Source: Pinus tabuliformis
Taxonomy: Eukaryota > Streptophyta > Pinopsida > Pinales > Pinaceae
Direction of reading: 5' to 3'
NCBI GenBank assembly: GCA_031772625.1
Contig: CM062816.1
Span: 1,665,645,385-1,665,709,384 of the forward strand
DNA: 64,000 nucleotides
The translations under genes were made by a program, and so were the position numbers. Shown piece after piece: positions 33,447-46,700 of this stretch. The notes below the pieces were generated by a model. That model had not been told where the DNA came from. It did no database searches and saw nothing but the letters and a program-made list of their open reading frames with translations. The stretch's first letter is position 1, and every line of letters begins with the position of its first letter.

Positions 33447-36400
33447 TGTTGACAGTGCTGGATCCACTAACATGTAAGGGTATCTCCCCAGTAAGAAGTC
33501 ACAGTTGGACCTCAGACCATTTGGTGGAGGAGTCCTAGTAGTGGGTCGTACGATAATTCCTTGACAGCGATTTCACATGGAGGCAAGTAGGATAACTCTA
33601 TTGGTAGCAAGGGTGTTACAACTGTAATGAGCCAAGGAAGGTGCATGAGAGGATCTAACACATGGGGGTTGAGAAGAATGCACCCCTTGGAAACCTATGA
33701 TAGAACACAATTAAGAAGGGAACACATGAGCGAAGATGCATCACAACATGGAAGGCAAGTTAGCAAGCAATCCAAAGTGATGGTTAAACCAAAAAATACA
33801 TTTCAGAAAAATTCATACATACATACATACAAATATAGATATACATGCATGCACAAGAAAAACATTACATATATCATTTAGGGTAAACCAGATAGCATAG
33901 AATACAATACAAAATATGCATGAAACGTGCTAGATCTTGTTATATGAAGAAGTGTAATTTCCAGTCATACAATAAATCCATGTCCAACCACTAGTTCCAA
34001 TAGCAGAACATTACAGCCACAACTACCTGCTCCTCCAAAAAGATGTACTAGCCCTGCGTAGTGGAGAAGCCAAGGCTCATTACAATATTGTACAAGCTCT
34101 CTCTAAGATAGTCCTATCAGAAGCTTGTCTGACCAAAAGCCTTTACAATGAGTTATGAGGTTCTATTTAGAGCGAAGGGTGGGGTGACCCTTGACATTCC
34201 CCTTTGTGACAACTCATCTACCCTCATGACCCTTCATCTACTCTATGAATGTTACATCCAACTATCGACACTTGAACTTCCACTTAACAAGACGTTACAT
34301 TACAATGCACATGTGTACATGTGAGACAAAATGGCTTGAGCAAGCCATGCAAGACATCACTGACACTCAGTTTGTTGTGGTGAGACCAACTCTTTGAAAA
34401 TCTTGTGATGGTGAAGGTGGTGAGTTGATGCCAATCTTGGTCATCCGTGATGGTGTGCATGCACTCCATGATGACATCTTGCTGAAGAAAATTCTTTACT
34501 CCATTGCATATGGGTGCATTAGTGTGGCTAATCCATCCAACTCATCTACTAACATGTGCATGGTCTTCTTGGGTGTGGCCGCACCGACAACAAGCTAATG
34601 CATAGTGTCTATGTTGATCTTCCAATGTGTGTTAGTGGTCATGCGATCAATTATCAACTACATGTTCATCTCCAGTTGAAATTACTTCTTCTCTTTGCCT
34701 TGGTGAGTGTACTGAATGGGCGGCATCACATGCATGCACACGATGACATGCATGCTACTGAATTCCCTTACATGAGATCAACAACACTGCTCACCATGTC
34801 TACTCTATGCCATCTAATGGGATGGATCTATAACTTGTATGGGGAAGTTTCATCCATGAGTGCATGTTGCACCCCCTCGTGTGCCTATTTCTGCTGCAAC
34901 TCATTCACTTGTCTATGCAGCTCAAGTTCTTCCTCGAGTTGATGCTTCAGCACATGTAACTCCTTCTTTGTTCCATTCTCTGTCTTCACATGATCTTCAT
35001 GTTGCTCCATCACCTAATAGCCTAGGTATCTAAAGTTGTTTTCACCACAAGTGGATTTTCTTGAGCTTGCAACTTTGTTCTACCTCTGTGTTGTTAACAA
35101 CTTCATCTTGCATTCGTTGAATCCAGTATTCTCTCTTCAACTGTTGTTCATGATGTTTCTCATTATGATACTGCTTCTATCATATCTTGATGTAGTTATC
35201 TATGAAAAACTTGATGTGTTTGTGGGTAGGCAAGTCCATAGACACTTGATCTACTGCATCCCCAAGAGTGCTATGAATGGTATCTTTGACTCTCCTCTCT
35301 TGGAAACCATTGTACTTGTACTATTGAGAGGAAGATGAACACCTGTGATACCTGGAGACATGGAAACACTCATGGAAAGAAATTCGTCAATCAAAAACCA
35401 AAACGAACTTGAGAATTGACTTGAAATAGACATATGTGACTGATCATGAAGGTTGCACAATTTTCGTTGGGAGGTTGGGAGACTGACTACCAAGACTACA
35501 CAAGGCACAATCTGGGTTACTGGGAGGCTAACTAACTACTGGAATTGCACAATAAATAGTCTGGTCTGGCTGCTAACTGTTGGAATTGCGTAATGCGCAA
35601 TATCAGCTAGCAATGGTTGTAGGCTTAGTGACTGCATTATGCAATTTTTTGTGCCAGCGGTCACTGTCCTTCAAAATTGTGCAATGCATGATTGGAGGAA
35701 ATTCATTGGGAAAAAATGCACATTTTCCTTCCCTCTCAGGATAGCGCAATGTTGTCTTGGTGAGGCAGAGTCGTGGGCAAGGGTGCCCAAACTCACCAAT
35801 AGGCAACATGAAAAGTGAATGTGAATGAGAATTCATGGTGATACTGAGTGTAAACATAAGTGAATGATTGTGCATCCAAATGGTGAATGAAAGATTCAAA
35901 AAATAGAACAACATGCATGTGGGTGAGGCAGGTCACCAAATCGATGACCATTCGTGAAAAATAGTTTCATGCATGCGACATCATTGAGATGTTAACAGAA
36001 AATGAAATTGTGCTAGTACAAGCTAGTATGTATCAAAATGACAACAACTGCTCACTGAAATCAAGAAGACAACATTCATACGAAGTGAAACACAAAAAGT
36101 GCCAGAAATGCAACACAAGACAAGGAATGTAGGCTTACATGATCTAAATGTGTTGAAGGCTCCTAGATGCGATGTGGAATGTCATAGATGCAAGGTTGAT
36201 GTCGGGAATGAGCTCTACAATATCTGGTTCATGAGTTTTGATCAAATCGAGGTTGCAACGTGCATGACACGAATCTAGGGAAAGTGACACTTGGTGGGAG
36301 GTTTCTGAAATGATCCTTGCATGTAACCTCCAACTGCTAAAAATATATCCTTGAAACAAGGGATGCCTTTGCATGCTGCCTTGGGAGAAGCAGCCAATGC

Positions 36401-36948
36401 ATGCAAGTTAGTTTTGCTCGGTCCTATAGGGAATCGGTCAACTGAATTGCACATGCAACAGTCTACTCAGCTAGGAGGAAAAAATGTGCATTCTTGGGAG
36501 GGAGTTGGGATGGCTGCTGAGGAGATTTGCACATTTTTGGGCAGAGCACCTGACTGTTGCCCAGGATTGCGTAATTCTTGGGCTGAACAGCCCTACTTGG
36601 AAGAAATGTGTAATTTTCTGGATGAAGCCTAACTGACATAGTTGCGTAATTATGGAGCCTAGCAGGTGTCCAGAAATAATTGTGCAATTTCTGGAGGGAA
36701 GATTGGTTTCCCTCCAGAATCCCTCAATTAATTGAGGGACCTGCTCAGCCTACAACTGGACCAAGTTCGGAGGAATAGCTTGTGAGGGGAATGTAACAAC
36801 CTCTGATGGAAAAGCTATCATTCTGCAAGAAAATCACTGAAGCTTGTGTACTTGATGAAGCAAGACATGCTAATGTGAAAGGTTGGTATGAAGGCTCCAA
36901 AGCGAAGCTAAGGAAAAATTTTGGAGGGTGGTTGTAGCCACTACAATA
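33447..36948 (-). repeat. Y LTR, left (3') copy
   Basis: Length 3502. It starts TGTTGACAGTGCTGG and ends CTACAATA where the other copy has TACAACA. It contains a run of CATA repeats (about 33819-33833) and two clusters of TTGYGCAA-like dyads (about 35545-35750 and 36475-36720). Short open pieces such as 34556-34942 are not conserved as proteins among the three LTR copies, so I do not treat them as genes. Confidence 0.85.
36690..36739. repeat. hairpin and palindrome in the Y LTR
   Basis: TCTGGAGGGAA (36690-36700) pairs exactly with TTCCCTCCAGA (36708-36718) across 7 bases. Directly after it lies a perfect 20 base palindrome, 36720-36739, centred on AATT. The hairpin is conserved with one mismatch in the right LTR (about 54165-54195). 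The palindrome is not. Confidence 0.85.
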
Positions 36949-37863
36949 CTTGGTGACACACTGGTAGAACTCTAGCTCTCTGAATGGACCTTGTTCGTGA
37001 AGAGAAAGCCTAACGCCTTAGAAAGTATTGTTGACTTCTTAGTTCATCTTGGTTTTACACTGGCTCGATTGTAAGATGTAGCATTTGCAAAGCTCTTGGT
37101 CAATTGACACACATTCCAAGTCAAGGAAACACAGTTGTTTCGATTGGGGTTGAGGGGTATATTGATGCACAATAAGTATAGTCGTAAGAGTCTTAGTTTC
37201 ATCTCTGGTGTTGCTCCACTGCTAGCGGGCCTGGATAGTACCCCGGCAGAGTCACATAGGAACGTAAGCATGGATCTACTACCAATGAGCCTGGTCAGTG
37301 CCTCGATGGAGTTACTTGCATCACCTCTCTCCAGGAAGCCTTTCTCTTCTTCGCCTTATTTATTTTCATTTTTCCCATCATTTTACTTTTTCATTTTTTA
37401 TATTTTTCATCTTCGTAACTATGCATAGCACTTATTCATTTCATAGGCAGAAGAGGTTATTCCTACAGGGAATTATTTTATGTATACCTTTGACGTGATT
37501 TTCAAGGTTCCCCCCTAATCTTACTCTACCTGATTGAGCTGACAAGGATTAACCCAAAAAAACCGACTAGGGTAGGTGATAATAGTTAGTGCACAAGCGT
37601 TTTGTTTTCACCAATGTTCACTTCGAACCGTACGCATTTTGAATTGATCTATCATGGACTGAAGATAACAAGTTCTTACATAAGAGAGAAAACAACAGAT
37701 AACCAAATGTTGATATTTGTACATGTCCTCTCATACTTTACCCAGCTTGTTTCATGAGTCATACATGGTTTCATGTGAAAATAACCTACGAATGAAACAA
37801 GAAAACAAAAAAAACAACAAAGAAAATAAGAAGCAAAAGCAAAAGTGAAAGCAAAGCGAGTAA
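36949..37863 (-). other. Y interior, left part
   Basis: About 0.9 kb between the left LTR and the nested A/B array. No protein domain is recognised. The last 60 bases are A-rich with AAGCAAA repeats, resembling the sequence after 48914, where Y resumes. Confidence 0.5.
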
Positions 37864-38480
37864 TGATCCAGGTGGATATTGGTGGCCACCTACCAAGTCC
37901 ACCTGGACCCCCACCATTGTCTTTCTCAGCATTTTCAGTTTCCTTAATTGTAGCACAACTTACTATTTTTAGCAGTTTTTCGGGTCCTGAACCTCCGGAG
38001 CCGTTTTGAGGCCCTAAACGACGTTTTTTGGGGAATCCGGGGGCAACATGGGTCCATGTTGCCCGTTCCAACAATGATAGTGCTCGGATAGATCTTTCTA
38101 ATGAGCTATTGTACGCGTCAAACGGAGATCATATGCCAAAGTTACGACCCCGGGAAGTTGATGTACCAACTTACCCCCAAACGGGGCCCACAGTTTGGCG
38201 TTTCATCTCCTAGGGTTAGGTTTTGGAATGTTAAGGGTTTTCCATTGTTTCTCAACAATAAATAGGCCTTCGAGCCTCATTGTAACACAGTTCAGAGGCA
38301 TGCAGCCATCACATCTCTTCTCAGAGATAAGCTACCATCGCCCTAGCTGGTTTATTTCCATTTCTGGTTGTAAGCATATTTCAGTATTTTCCATTAATGA
38401 AATGAAGTATTATTTCCGCTACATCTTTGTGTATATGGTTATCTCTGTAATTTGTTGCGTTCCTGTTTAAATCCAGATCA
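37864..38480 (+). repeat. A/B array LTR1
   Basis: Starts TGATCCAGG and ends CAGATCA (TG...CA). It contains a perfect hairpin at 38041-38064 (GGGCAACATGG, GT, CCATGTTGCCC) that is missing from the other two LTRs. A TATA-like AATAAATAGG lies at 38258-38267. Confidence 0.92.
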
Positions 38481-38481
38481 G

Positions 38482-38495
38482 TGGTATTAAAGCGG
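38482..38495 (+). other. copy A primer binding site
   Basis: TGGTATTAAAGCGG, one base after LTR1. It resembles the initiator-tRNA-Met site with changes at positions 8 and 9. Copy B has TGGTATCAAAGC. Confidence 0.8.
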
Positions 38496-38521
38496 TCTGC
38501 TTTTTCTCTGTTTTTCTTTGC

Positions 38522-41500
38522 ATGTCCCCAACAAGGTCGGGATATAAGGAGTTAGGGCTTGAACTGGTTGAACCTTTGCAAGACCAGCCTCGCAAATCCC
38601 GACGGCCTCCCATGGCGGACGAGAAGAAAGACGAGGGGGCAGGAGATCCCATCAAAATCTTGCTCGAAGAAGCCCTCGAGCGACAACGGAACGCGATGAT
38701 GGACAACTTTGCCCAGATCCTTCAGCGGCTACCCAGAAGCAACGCATCGGCTTCCAGCAGCTACTCTGGAAATGCCACACCCTTTAAGGTACATGTTAAT
38801 TTTGAAATCCCCATATTCGAGGGTCAGATAGACGCAGATGCCGTAGATAAATGGTTAAATCTGCTAGAGGGTTATTTTTCTGTTCATGAATTTTCGAGTC
38901 GGGAAAAGATTGTTTTTGCTCTCCTCAAAGCAGCCCCCCACGTCAAGGACTGGTGGGAAACCTACTGCGAGCAGAAGGATGAAAGTACTGGCTCACTATT
39001 TTCAGCCGCACCCACCTGGGATTCGTTCCGGGATGCCATCAAGGAGCAGTACTACCCTGTCGGGAGCTATGAGGATGAATACATAAAGTGGACCACGCTG
39101 CAGCAGGGAAGGGACCAAGACGTGCCGGAGTTCACCAATCTTTTCCATACCCTTCGCACAAAGTTGGGTATCAAGGATTCGGAGCAACATTTGATACTCA
39201 AATACCGTGGCTGCCTGCACAAGTACATCCAGGAAGAAATACAATTCCTAAACATCCCCTCGCTCGGCGCAGCATACCGGTATGCCGTCAAGGTCGAGCA
39301 GAAGTTTAAACAAAAGAAGCGAGACTTTGGATCTGTGAATCCAAAGCAGGGGAAAGGTGCCCCTAAACCACAGAACAAAGGACAAAGCCAAGGCGGGACA
39401 GCCCAAGACAACCAGCCGAAGCTGCAAGCAAAGAACAGCGCCGCGAAGCCGAGAAAGGACACTGGAAAATGGTGCGAGTTCCATAAGAGCTCCACTCACA
39501 ACACAAATGAGTGTCGGGCCAAGCAGTCACTGGTGGCTGAGCTAAAGGTTTCAGAATCAGATGCATGTTCCGACTCTGAGTCAGAACCCGATAAGGGGTA
39601 TGAAAAAGGGAAGCAGATCATTGATGCGGACCCCAGCGCCACTGTTGCTACCGCAAAGATCCAGAAAAATGAACCCGAAGATCCAGAGGAGGAGGAGCGT
39701 CTCTTCCACTCCCAGATGTGGGTAAAGGGCTCCCCGATACAGTTCATTGTTGATAGCGGGAGTCAAAAGAACCTCATTTTGGCAGAGGTCGTGAAGCGAT
39801 TGGGCTTACCGACCACAGCACATCCACAACCATACACCATTGGGTGGCTTCACCAAGGACGAGATCTTCGCGTGAGCCAGCAATGTCGCCTTCCATACAA
39901 CATCAAGCCCTTCACGGATGAGGTATTGTGTGACATTGCTCCCCTTGAAGTTTGTGATGTATTACTAGGACAACCATACTTGTGGAAGCGACATGCTGTG
40001 TATGAATCAAGGCCCCGTGCTGTTATTATTACATTGGGAAATAAGTTGTTCAGGATACCAGAGGTAGCACCACCTGCCGCCCTCTCTTTGATTACTGCAA
40101 AACAATGCAGTAAGATCATTTCCAAAACCAAGAAATTTGTTTTCCTGATGATACGCCCTCAAGGAAAGAAGAAGACAGTGGCCGCGGCCTCCAAACGGGG
40201 CCCCTCTGCACGACAACTACAGATGGACAAGATTGTGGAGGAGTACGAGGACATCTTCACCTCCTCGGCAGGGGTTCCTCTGCACTGTCAAGTCAAGCAC
40301 TCCATCGATCTGACCCCAGGTGCGCCGCTACCCAATGGACCAATTTATCGGCGCTCCGTTCTGGAGAATGATGAAATCAAGAGGCAGATTCAGGAGCTCC
40401 TACAGAAAGGTCACATCCGTCCGAGTTCATCGCCCTGTGGGAGCCCGATCGTGTTGGTACAGAAGAATGATGGGACGTGGAGACTCTGTATTGACTATCG
40501 GGCGTAGAACAAGATCACTGTCCGTAATAGGTACCCGATCCCGCGGATTGATGACCTCCTAGACCAACTAAAGGGGGCGAAATATTTCAGCAAGATCGAT
40601 CTGAAGTCAGGATATCACCAGGTACCAATCGAACCCTCCGATGTGTGGAAGACTGCCTTCAAATCCAAGGAGGGCCTCTTCGAATGGTTTGTCATGCCTT
40701 TCGGATTGACGAATGCTCCTGCAACCTTTATGAGGCTAATGGATGACATCTTGCGGCCATTCACCAACTCCTTTGTAGTAGTATACTTGGATGACATTCT
40801 GATCTTCAGCCAGAGTTGGGAAGAGCACCTCCACCACATCCGACAGGTTCTCCAAACACTGCGGCAACACAAGCTATGTGCCAATTTGGAGAAATGCACT
40901 TTTGGCATGACCCAGGTTCAGTATCTGGGATACATCATTGATGAACAGGGGGTGCATGTCGATCCAGCCAAGATCCAAGTCATTCGGGATTGGCCCTCTC
41001 CAACCACTCTAACAGAGCTCCGCAGCTTTCTAGGTCTTGCCAACTTCTACCGCAGGTTTGTGTTGGGGTTTTCTCATATTTCTTGGCCCTTGAGTCAAGT
41101 CACCAAGGGCGGGGCGAAAGAAAAATTCTTTTGGTCTGAATCTCAACAGAAGGCATTCAGGGAGTTGAAGGATCGCCTCTGCACGGCACCAGTGCTCGCG
41201 TTACCAGATTTACAACAACCATTTGAGGTCGAGACAGATGCCTCTGACTATGCTATTGGGGCAGTCCTTACTCAACATGGACATCCAGTGGCATATCACA
41301 GTGAAACACTTTCAGACACAGTCCGGAAGTACCCCACTTATGATAAAGAGATGTATTCCATTGTACAGGCCTGCCGACAATGGAAGCATTACATTTTGGG
41401 GAAGGAAACGGTCATCCACACAGACCACCGACCTCTGCAGTTCATACAGACCCAAGGGAAATTGCAGAATGATCGCCATCAGAAGTGGTCTACATACCTG

Positions 41501-43095
41501 CAACAGTTTCACTTGAATATCAAGTATAAAAAGGGCAGCACCAATAATGTTGCAGATTGCCTCAGTCGACCACCGATCATGGCGCTAACCACCGTGCTCA
41601 ACTCTTGTGGGCACGAGACTTCTGATTGGCCACTTCTCTACAAAAGCGACCCAGAATTCGGCCACACATACCAGACACTCTTGGAGGGTCGGCAAGTTGC
41701 AGATTTTCACCTCCAGGATGCCCTATTATGCCACCTCGGTCACCTTTGTGTTCCTTCAAGCGAGCGTGCCAAGATGATTTGGGAAGCACACTACAGTCGG
41801 GCTGCTGGGCATTTCGGGGTCGAGAAAACAGTGGCAGTACTGCAAAATTATTTCTATTGGCCGAATCTTCGACAGGATGTTGGGAAGTACATCCGATCAT
41901 GTACTGCCTGTGCCATTGCCAAACCGACCATTAAGAAGCACGGCCTCTATACCCCGTTGCCTACCCCTAGTCGACCTTGGGAATCCATCTCCATGGATTA
42001 CATGTCAGGCCTTCCTTCCACTAAGCATGGAAATGACTGTGTTTTTTTGGTCGTCGACAGGTTCTCGAAGATGGCCATTATGGTGGCCTGCAAGAAGAAT
42101 ATCACAGCAGAAGCCACTGCTAAACTCTTCTTTGAACGAGTGTGGGTGCACTTTGGGATCCCACAGTCTATCATCTCAGATCGGGACAGTCGGTTCCTCA
42201 GCACATTTTGGTCCAGTCTCTGGTCAATGCTGGACACCAAACTCACAAGTCCACAGCCTTCCATCCTCAAACTGATGGCCAGACAGAGGTTGTCAATAGG
42301 ATGATTGTGCACATTCTGCGCATGTATAACTCAAAGCATCCACGCACATGGGACGAGAGCCTCCCCTATGTTCAGCACAGCTACAACCGAGCTCTTCACA
42401 GCTCCACTGGCCATAGCCCTTTTCAGGGGGGTTTGGGATTCCAGCCACTATGCCCCATTGATGTGGCCATGCCACTTGCAGCTACTCACATGAATTCAGC
42501 TCATGTCCAGTCCGAAACAGATAAGGCCACCAGCTTCATTGAGCGCATCCAACATATTCGCCAGCAGGTCCATGACATTCTTGAGAAATCAAATGCCAAG
42601 TACAAGCAGCGACATGATCAACATCGGGTGCCACACAAGTTTCAGGTGGGCGACAAAGTCTGGTTGCATTTGCAAAAGGAACGCCTTACTGGAGCCTATC
42701 GGAAATTGAGACCACTCTGATATGGTCCTTACACCATTACTAAGGCTATGGGAGACAATGCATTTGAGCTCAGCATTCCCCCATTCCTTGGCCTGCACCC
42801 AGTGTTCAATGTGGACCGCCTTCGGCCATACTTTCCACCATTGCTAGACACATCCGACATTGCAGAACAGCTCAAACCCACAGAATTAAATCCAGATTGC
42901 ATGGAACAAGCTGCAACTGATCGGATCATGGACACACAGATCAAGAACACTCGCCAACAGAATATCCAACTGTATCGAGTTGTCAAAGCAGGCCAACTCC
43001 TTCAGCAGGGCAAGTGGCTCACCAGGGAACAAGTTCAGCAGAAGTTTCCTCATCTCATGGAGGAGCTCAACGCAATGGGGACCATTGCTTCCTAA
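38522..43095 (+). pseudogene. copy A gag-pol, inactivated
   Basis: This is the same single gag-pol frame as copy B, but broken. The first 661 codons (38522-40504) hold gag, the CHHC knuckle, protease (VDSGSQ) and the start of RT. A TAG at 40505-40507 replaces CTG of copy B. RT with YLDD, RNase H and the integrase zinc domain and core follow (40508 to about 42247). A one-base loss near 42247 shifts the frame within the integrase core. The shifted frame continues to a TGA at 42718-42720, a stop also present in B. The chromodomain-like tail (42721-43095) is open and ends with TAA inside the polypurine tract. Distinctive residues against B: FVMP for LVMP, QKNDG for QKKDG. Confidence 0.9.
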
Positions 43096-43106
43096 GGGGG
43101 GAGGAA
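43094..43106 (+). other. copy A polypurine tract
   Basis: AAGGGGGGAGGAA lies directly before LTR2, overlapping the final TAA of the gag-pol frame. Confidence 0.85.
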
Positions 43107-43697
43107 TGATCCAGGTGGATATTGGTGGCCACCTGCCAAGTCCACCTGGACCCCCACCATTGTCTTTCTCAGCATTTTCAGTTTCCTTAATTGTAGCACA
43201 ACTTACTATTTTTAGCAGTTTTTCGGGTCCTGAACTTCCGGAGCCGTTTTGAGGCCCTAAACGACGTTTTTTGGGGAATCCGTTCCAACAATGATAGTGC
43301 TCGGATAGATCTTTCTAATGAGCTATTGTACGCGTCAAACGGAGATCATATGCCAAAGTTACGACCCCGGGAAGTTGATGTACCAACTTACCCCCAAACG
43401 GGGCCCACAGTTTGGCGTTTCATCTCCTAGGGTTAGGTTTTGGAATGTTAAGGGTTTTCCATTGTTTCTCAACAATAAATAGGCCTTCGAGCCTCATTGT
43501 AACACAGTTCAGAGGCATGTAGCCATCACATCTCTTCTCAGAGATAAGCTACCATCGCCCTAGCTGGTTTATTTCCATTTCTGGTTGTAAGCATATTTCA
43601 GTATTTTCCATTAATGAAATGAAGTATTATTTCCGCTGCATCTTTGTGTATATGGTTATCTCTGTAATTTGTTGCGTTCCTGTTTAAATCCGGATCA
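43107..43697 (+). repeat. A/B array LTR2 (shared)
   Basis: 591 bases. It serves as 3' LTR of A and 5' LTR of B. By eye it differs from LTR3 at about 7 positions, and from LTR1 at about 5 positions plus the 26 base hairpin deletion. Most differences are C/T or G/A changes, as expected from methylated-cytosine decay. Confidence 0.92.
43474..43483 (+). promoter_or_regulatory. TATA-like element in LTR2
   Basis: AATAAATAGG, about 25 bases before the CTCATTGTAAC segment that could hold the start of transcription. It is conserved in all three LTRs. It is a prediction from position and sequence only. Confidence 0.4.
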
Positions 43698-43698
43698 G

Positions 43699-43710
43699 TG
43701 GTATCAAAGC
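43699..43710 (+). other. copy B primer binding site (initiator tRNA-Met)
   Basis: TGGTATCAAAGC, one base after LTR2, one change from the usual TGGTATCAGAGC. Confidence 0.85.
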
Positions 43711-43738
43711 GGTCTGCTTTTTCTCTGTTTTTCTTTGC

Positions 43739-46700
43739 ATGTCCCCAACAAGGTCGGGATATAAGGAGTTAGGGCTTGAACTGGTTGAACCTTTGCAAGA
43801 CCAGCCTCGCAAATCCCGACGGCCTCCCATGGCGGACGAGAAGAAAGACGAGGGGGCAGGAGATCCCATCAAAATCTTGCTCGAAGAAGCCCTCGAGCGA
43901 CAACGGAACGCGATGATGGACAACTTTGCCCAGATCCTTCAGCGGCTACCCAGAAGCAACGCATCGGCTTCCAGCAGCTACTCTGGAAACGCCACACCCT
44001 TTAAGGTACAAGTTAATTTTGAAATCCCCATATTCGAGGGTCAGATAGACGCAGATGCCGTAGATAAATGGTTAAATCTGCTAGAGGGTTATTTTTCTGT
44101 TCATGAATTTTCGAGTCGGGAAAAGATTGTTTTTGCTCTTCTCAAAGCAGCCCCCCACGTCAAGGACTGGTGGGAAACCTACTGCGAGCAGAAGGATGAA
44201 AGTACTGGCTCACTATTTTCAGCCGCACCCACCTGGGATTCGTTCCGGGATGCCATCAAGGAGCAGTACTACCCTGTCGGAAGCTATGAGGATGAATACA
44301 TAAAGTGGACCACGCTGCGGCAGGGAAGGGACCAAGACGTGCCGGAGTTCACCAATCTTTTCCATACCCTTCGCACAAAGTTGGGTATCAAGGATTCGGA
44401 GCAACATTTGATACTCAAATACCGTGGCTGCCTGCACAAGTACATCCAGGAAGAAATACAATTCCTAAACATCCCCTCGCTCGGCGCAGCATACCGATAT
44501 GCCGTCAAGGTCGAGCAGAAGTTTAAACAAAAGAAGCGAGACTTTGGATCTGCGAATCCAAAGCAGGGGAAAGGTGCCCCTAAACCACAGAACAAAGGAC
44601 AAAGCCAAGGCGGGACAGCCCAAGACAACCAGCCGAAGCTGCAAGCAAAGAACAGCGCCGCGAAGCCGAGAAAGGACACTGGAAAATGGTGCGAGTTCCA
44701 TAAGAGCTCCACTCACAACACAAGTGAGTGTCGGGCCAAGCAGTCACTGGTGGCTGAGCTAAAGGTTTCAGAATCAGATGCATGTTCCGACTCTGAGTCA
44801 GAACCCGATAAGGGGTATGAAAAAGGGAAGCAGATCATTGATGCGGATCCCAGCGCCACTGTTGCTACCGCAAAGATCCAGAAAAATGAACCCGAAGATC
44901 CAGAGGAGGAGGAGCGTCTCTTCCACTCCCAGATGTGGGTAAAGGGCTCCCCGATACAGTTCATTGTTGATAGCGGGAGTCAAAAGAACCTCATTTCGGC
45001 AGAGGTCGTGAAGCGGTTGGGCTTACCGACCACAGCACATCCACAACCATACACCATTGGGTGGCTTCACCAAGGACGAGATCTTCGCGTGAGCCAGCAG
45101 TGTCGCCTTCCATACAACATCAAGCCCTTCACGGATGAGGTATTGTGTGACATTGCTCCCCTTGAAGTTTGTGATGTATTACTAGGACAACCATACTTGT
45201 GGAAGCGACATGCTGTGTATGAATCAAGGCCCCGTGCTGTTATTATTACATTGGGAAATAAGTTGTTCAGGATACCAGAGGTAGCACCACCTGCCGCCAT
45301 CTCTTTGATTACTGCAAAACAATGCAGTAAGATCATTTCCAAAACCAGGAAATTTGTTTTCCTGATGATACGCCCTCAAGGAAAGAAGAAGACAGTGGCC
45401 GCGGCCTCCAAACGGGGCCCCTCTGCACGACAACTACAGATGGACAAGATTGTGGAGGAGTACGAGGACATCTTCACCTCCCCGGCAGGGGTTCCTCTGC
45501 ACTGTCAAGTCAAGCACTCCATCGATCTGACCCCAGGTGCGCCGCTACCCAATGGACCAATTTATCGGCGCTCCGTTCTGGAGAACGATGAAATCAAGAG
45601 GCAGATTCAGGAGCTCCTGCAGAAAGGTCACATCCGTCCGAGTTCATCGCCCTGTGGGAGCCCGATCGTGTTGGTACAGAAGAAGGATGGGACGTGGAGA
45701 CTCTGTATTGACTATCGGGCGCTGAACAAGATCACTGTCCGTAATAGGTACCCGATCCCGCGGATTGATGACCTCCTAGACCAACTAAAGGGGGCGAAAT
45801 ATTTCAGCAAGATCGATCTGAAGTCAGGATATCACCAGGTACCAATCGAACCCTCCGATGTGTGGAAGACTGCCTTCAAATCCAAGGAGGGCCTCTTCGA
45901 ATGGTTGGTCATGCCTTTCGGATTGACGAATGCTCCTGCAACCTTTATGAGGCTAATGGATGACATCTTGCGGCCATTCACCAACTCCTTTGTAGTAGTA
46001 TACTTGGATGACATTCTGATCTTCAGCCAGAGTTGGGAAGAGCACCTCCACCACATCCGACAGGTTCTCCAAACACTGCGGCAACACAAGCTATGTGCCA
46101 ATTTGGAGAAATGCACTTTTGGCATGACCCAGGTTCAGTATCTGGGATACATCATTGATGAACAGGGGGTGCATGTCGATCCAGCCAAGATCCAAGTCAT
46201 TCGGGATTGGCCCTCTCCAACCACTCTAACAGAGCTCCGCAGCTTTCTAGGTCTTGCCAACTTCTACCGCAGGTTTGTGTTGGGGTTTTCTCATATTTCT
46301 TGGCCCTTGAGTCAAGTCACCAAGGGCGGGGCGAAAGCAAAATTCTTTTGGTCTGAATCTCAACAGAAGGCATTCAGGGAGTTGAAGGATCGCCTCTGCA
46401 CGGCACCAGTGCTCGCGTTACCAGATTTACAACAACCATTTGAGGTCGAGACAGATGCCTCTGACTATGCTATTGGGGCAGTCCTTACTCAACATGGACA
46501 TCCAGTGGCATATCACAGTGAAACACTTTCAGACACAGTCCGGAAGTACCCCACTTATGATAAAGAGATGTATTCCATTGTACAGGCCTGCCGACAATGG
46601 AAGCATTACATTTTGGGGAAGGAAACGGTCATCCACACAGACCACCGACCTCTGCAGTTCATACAGACCCAAGGGAAATTGCAGAATGATCGCCATCAGA

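Noticed and set aside
34556..34942. 128-codon open frame as a host gene
   Set aside because: It lies within the Y LTR, is not kept open at the matching position of the other two LTR copies, and shows no domain.
39067..39495. 142-codon antisense open frame inside gag (also 44284-44712)
   Set aside because: It is opposite the gag-pol frame and is preserved only because the two copies are nearly identical. It has no independent support.
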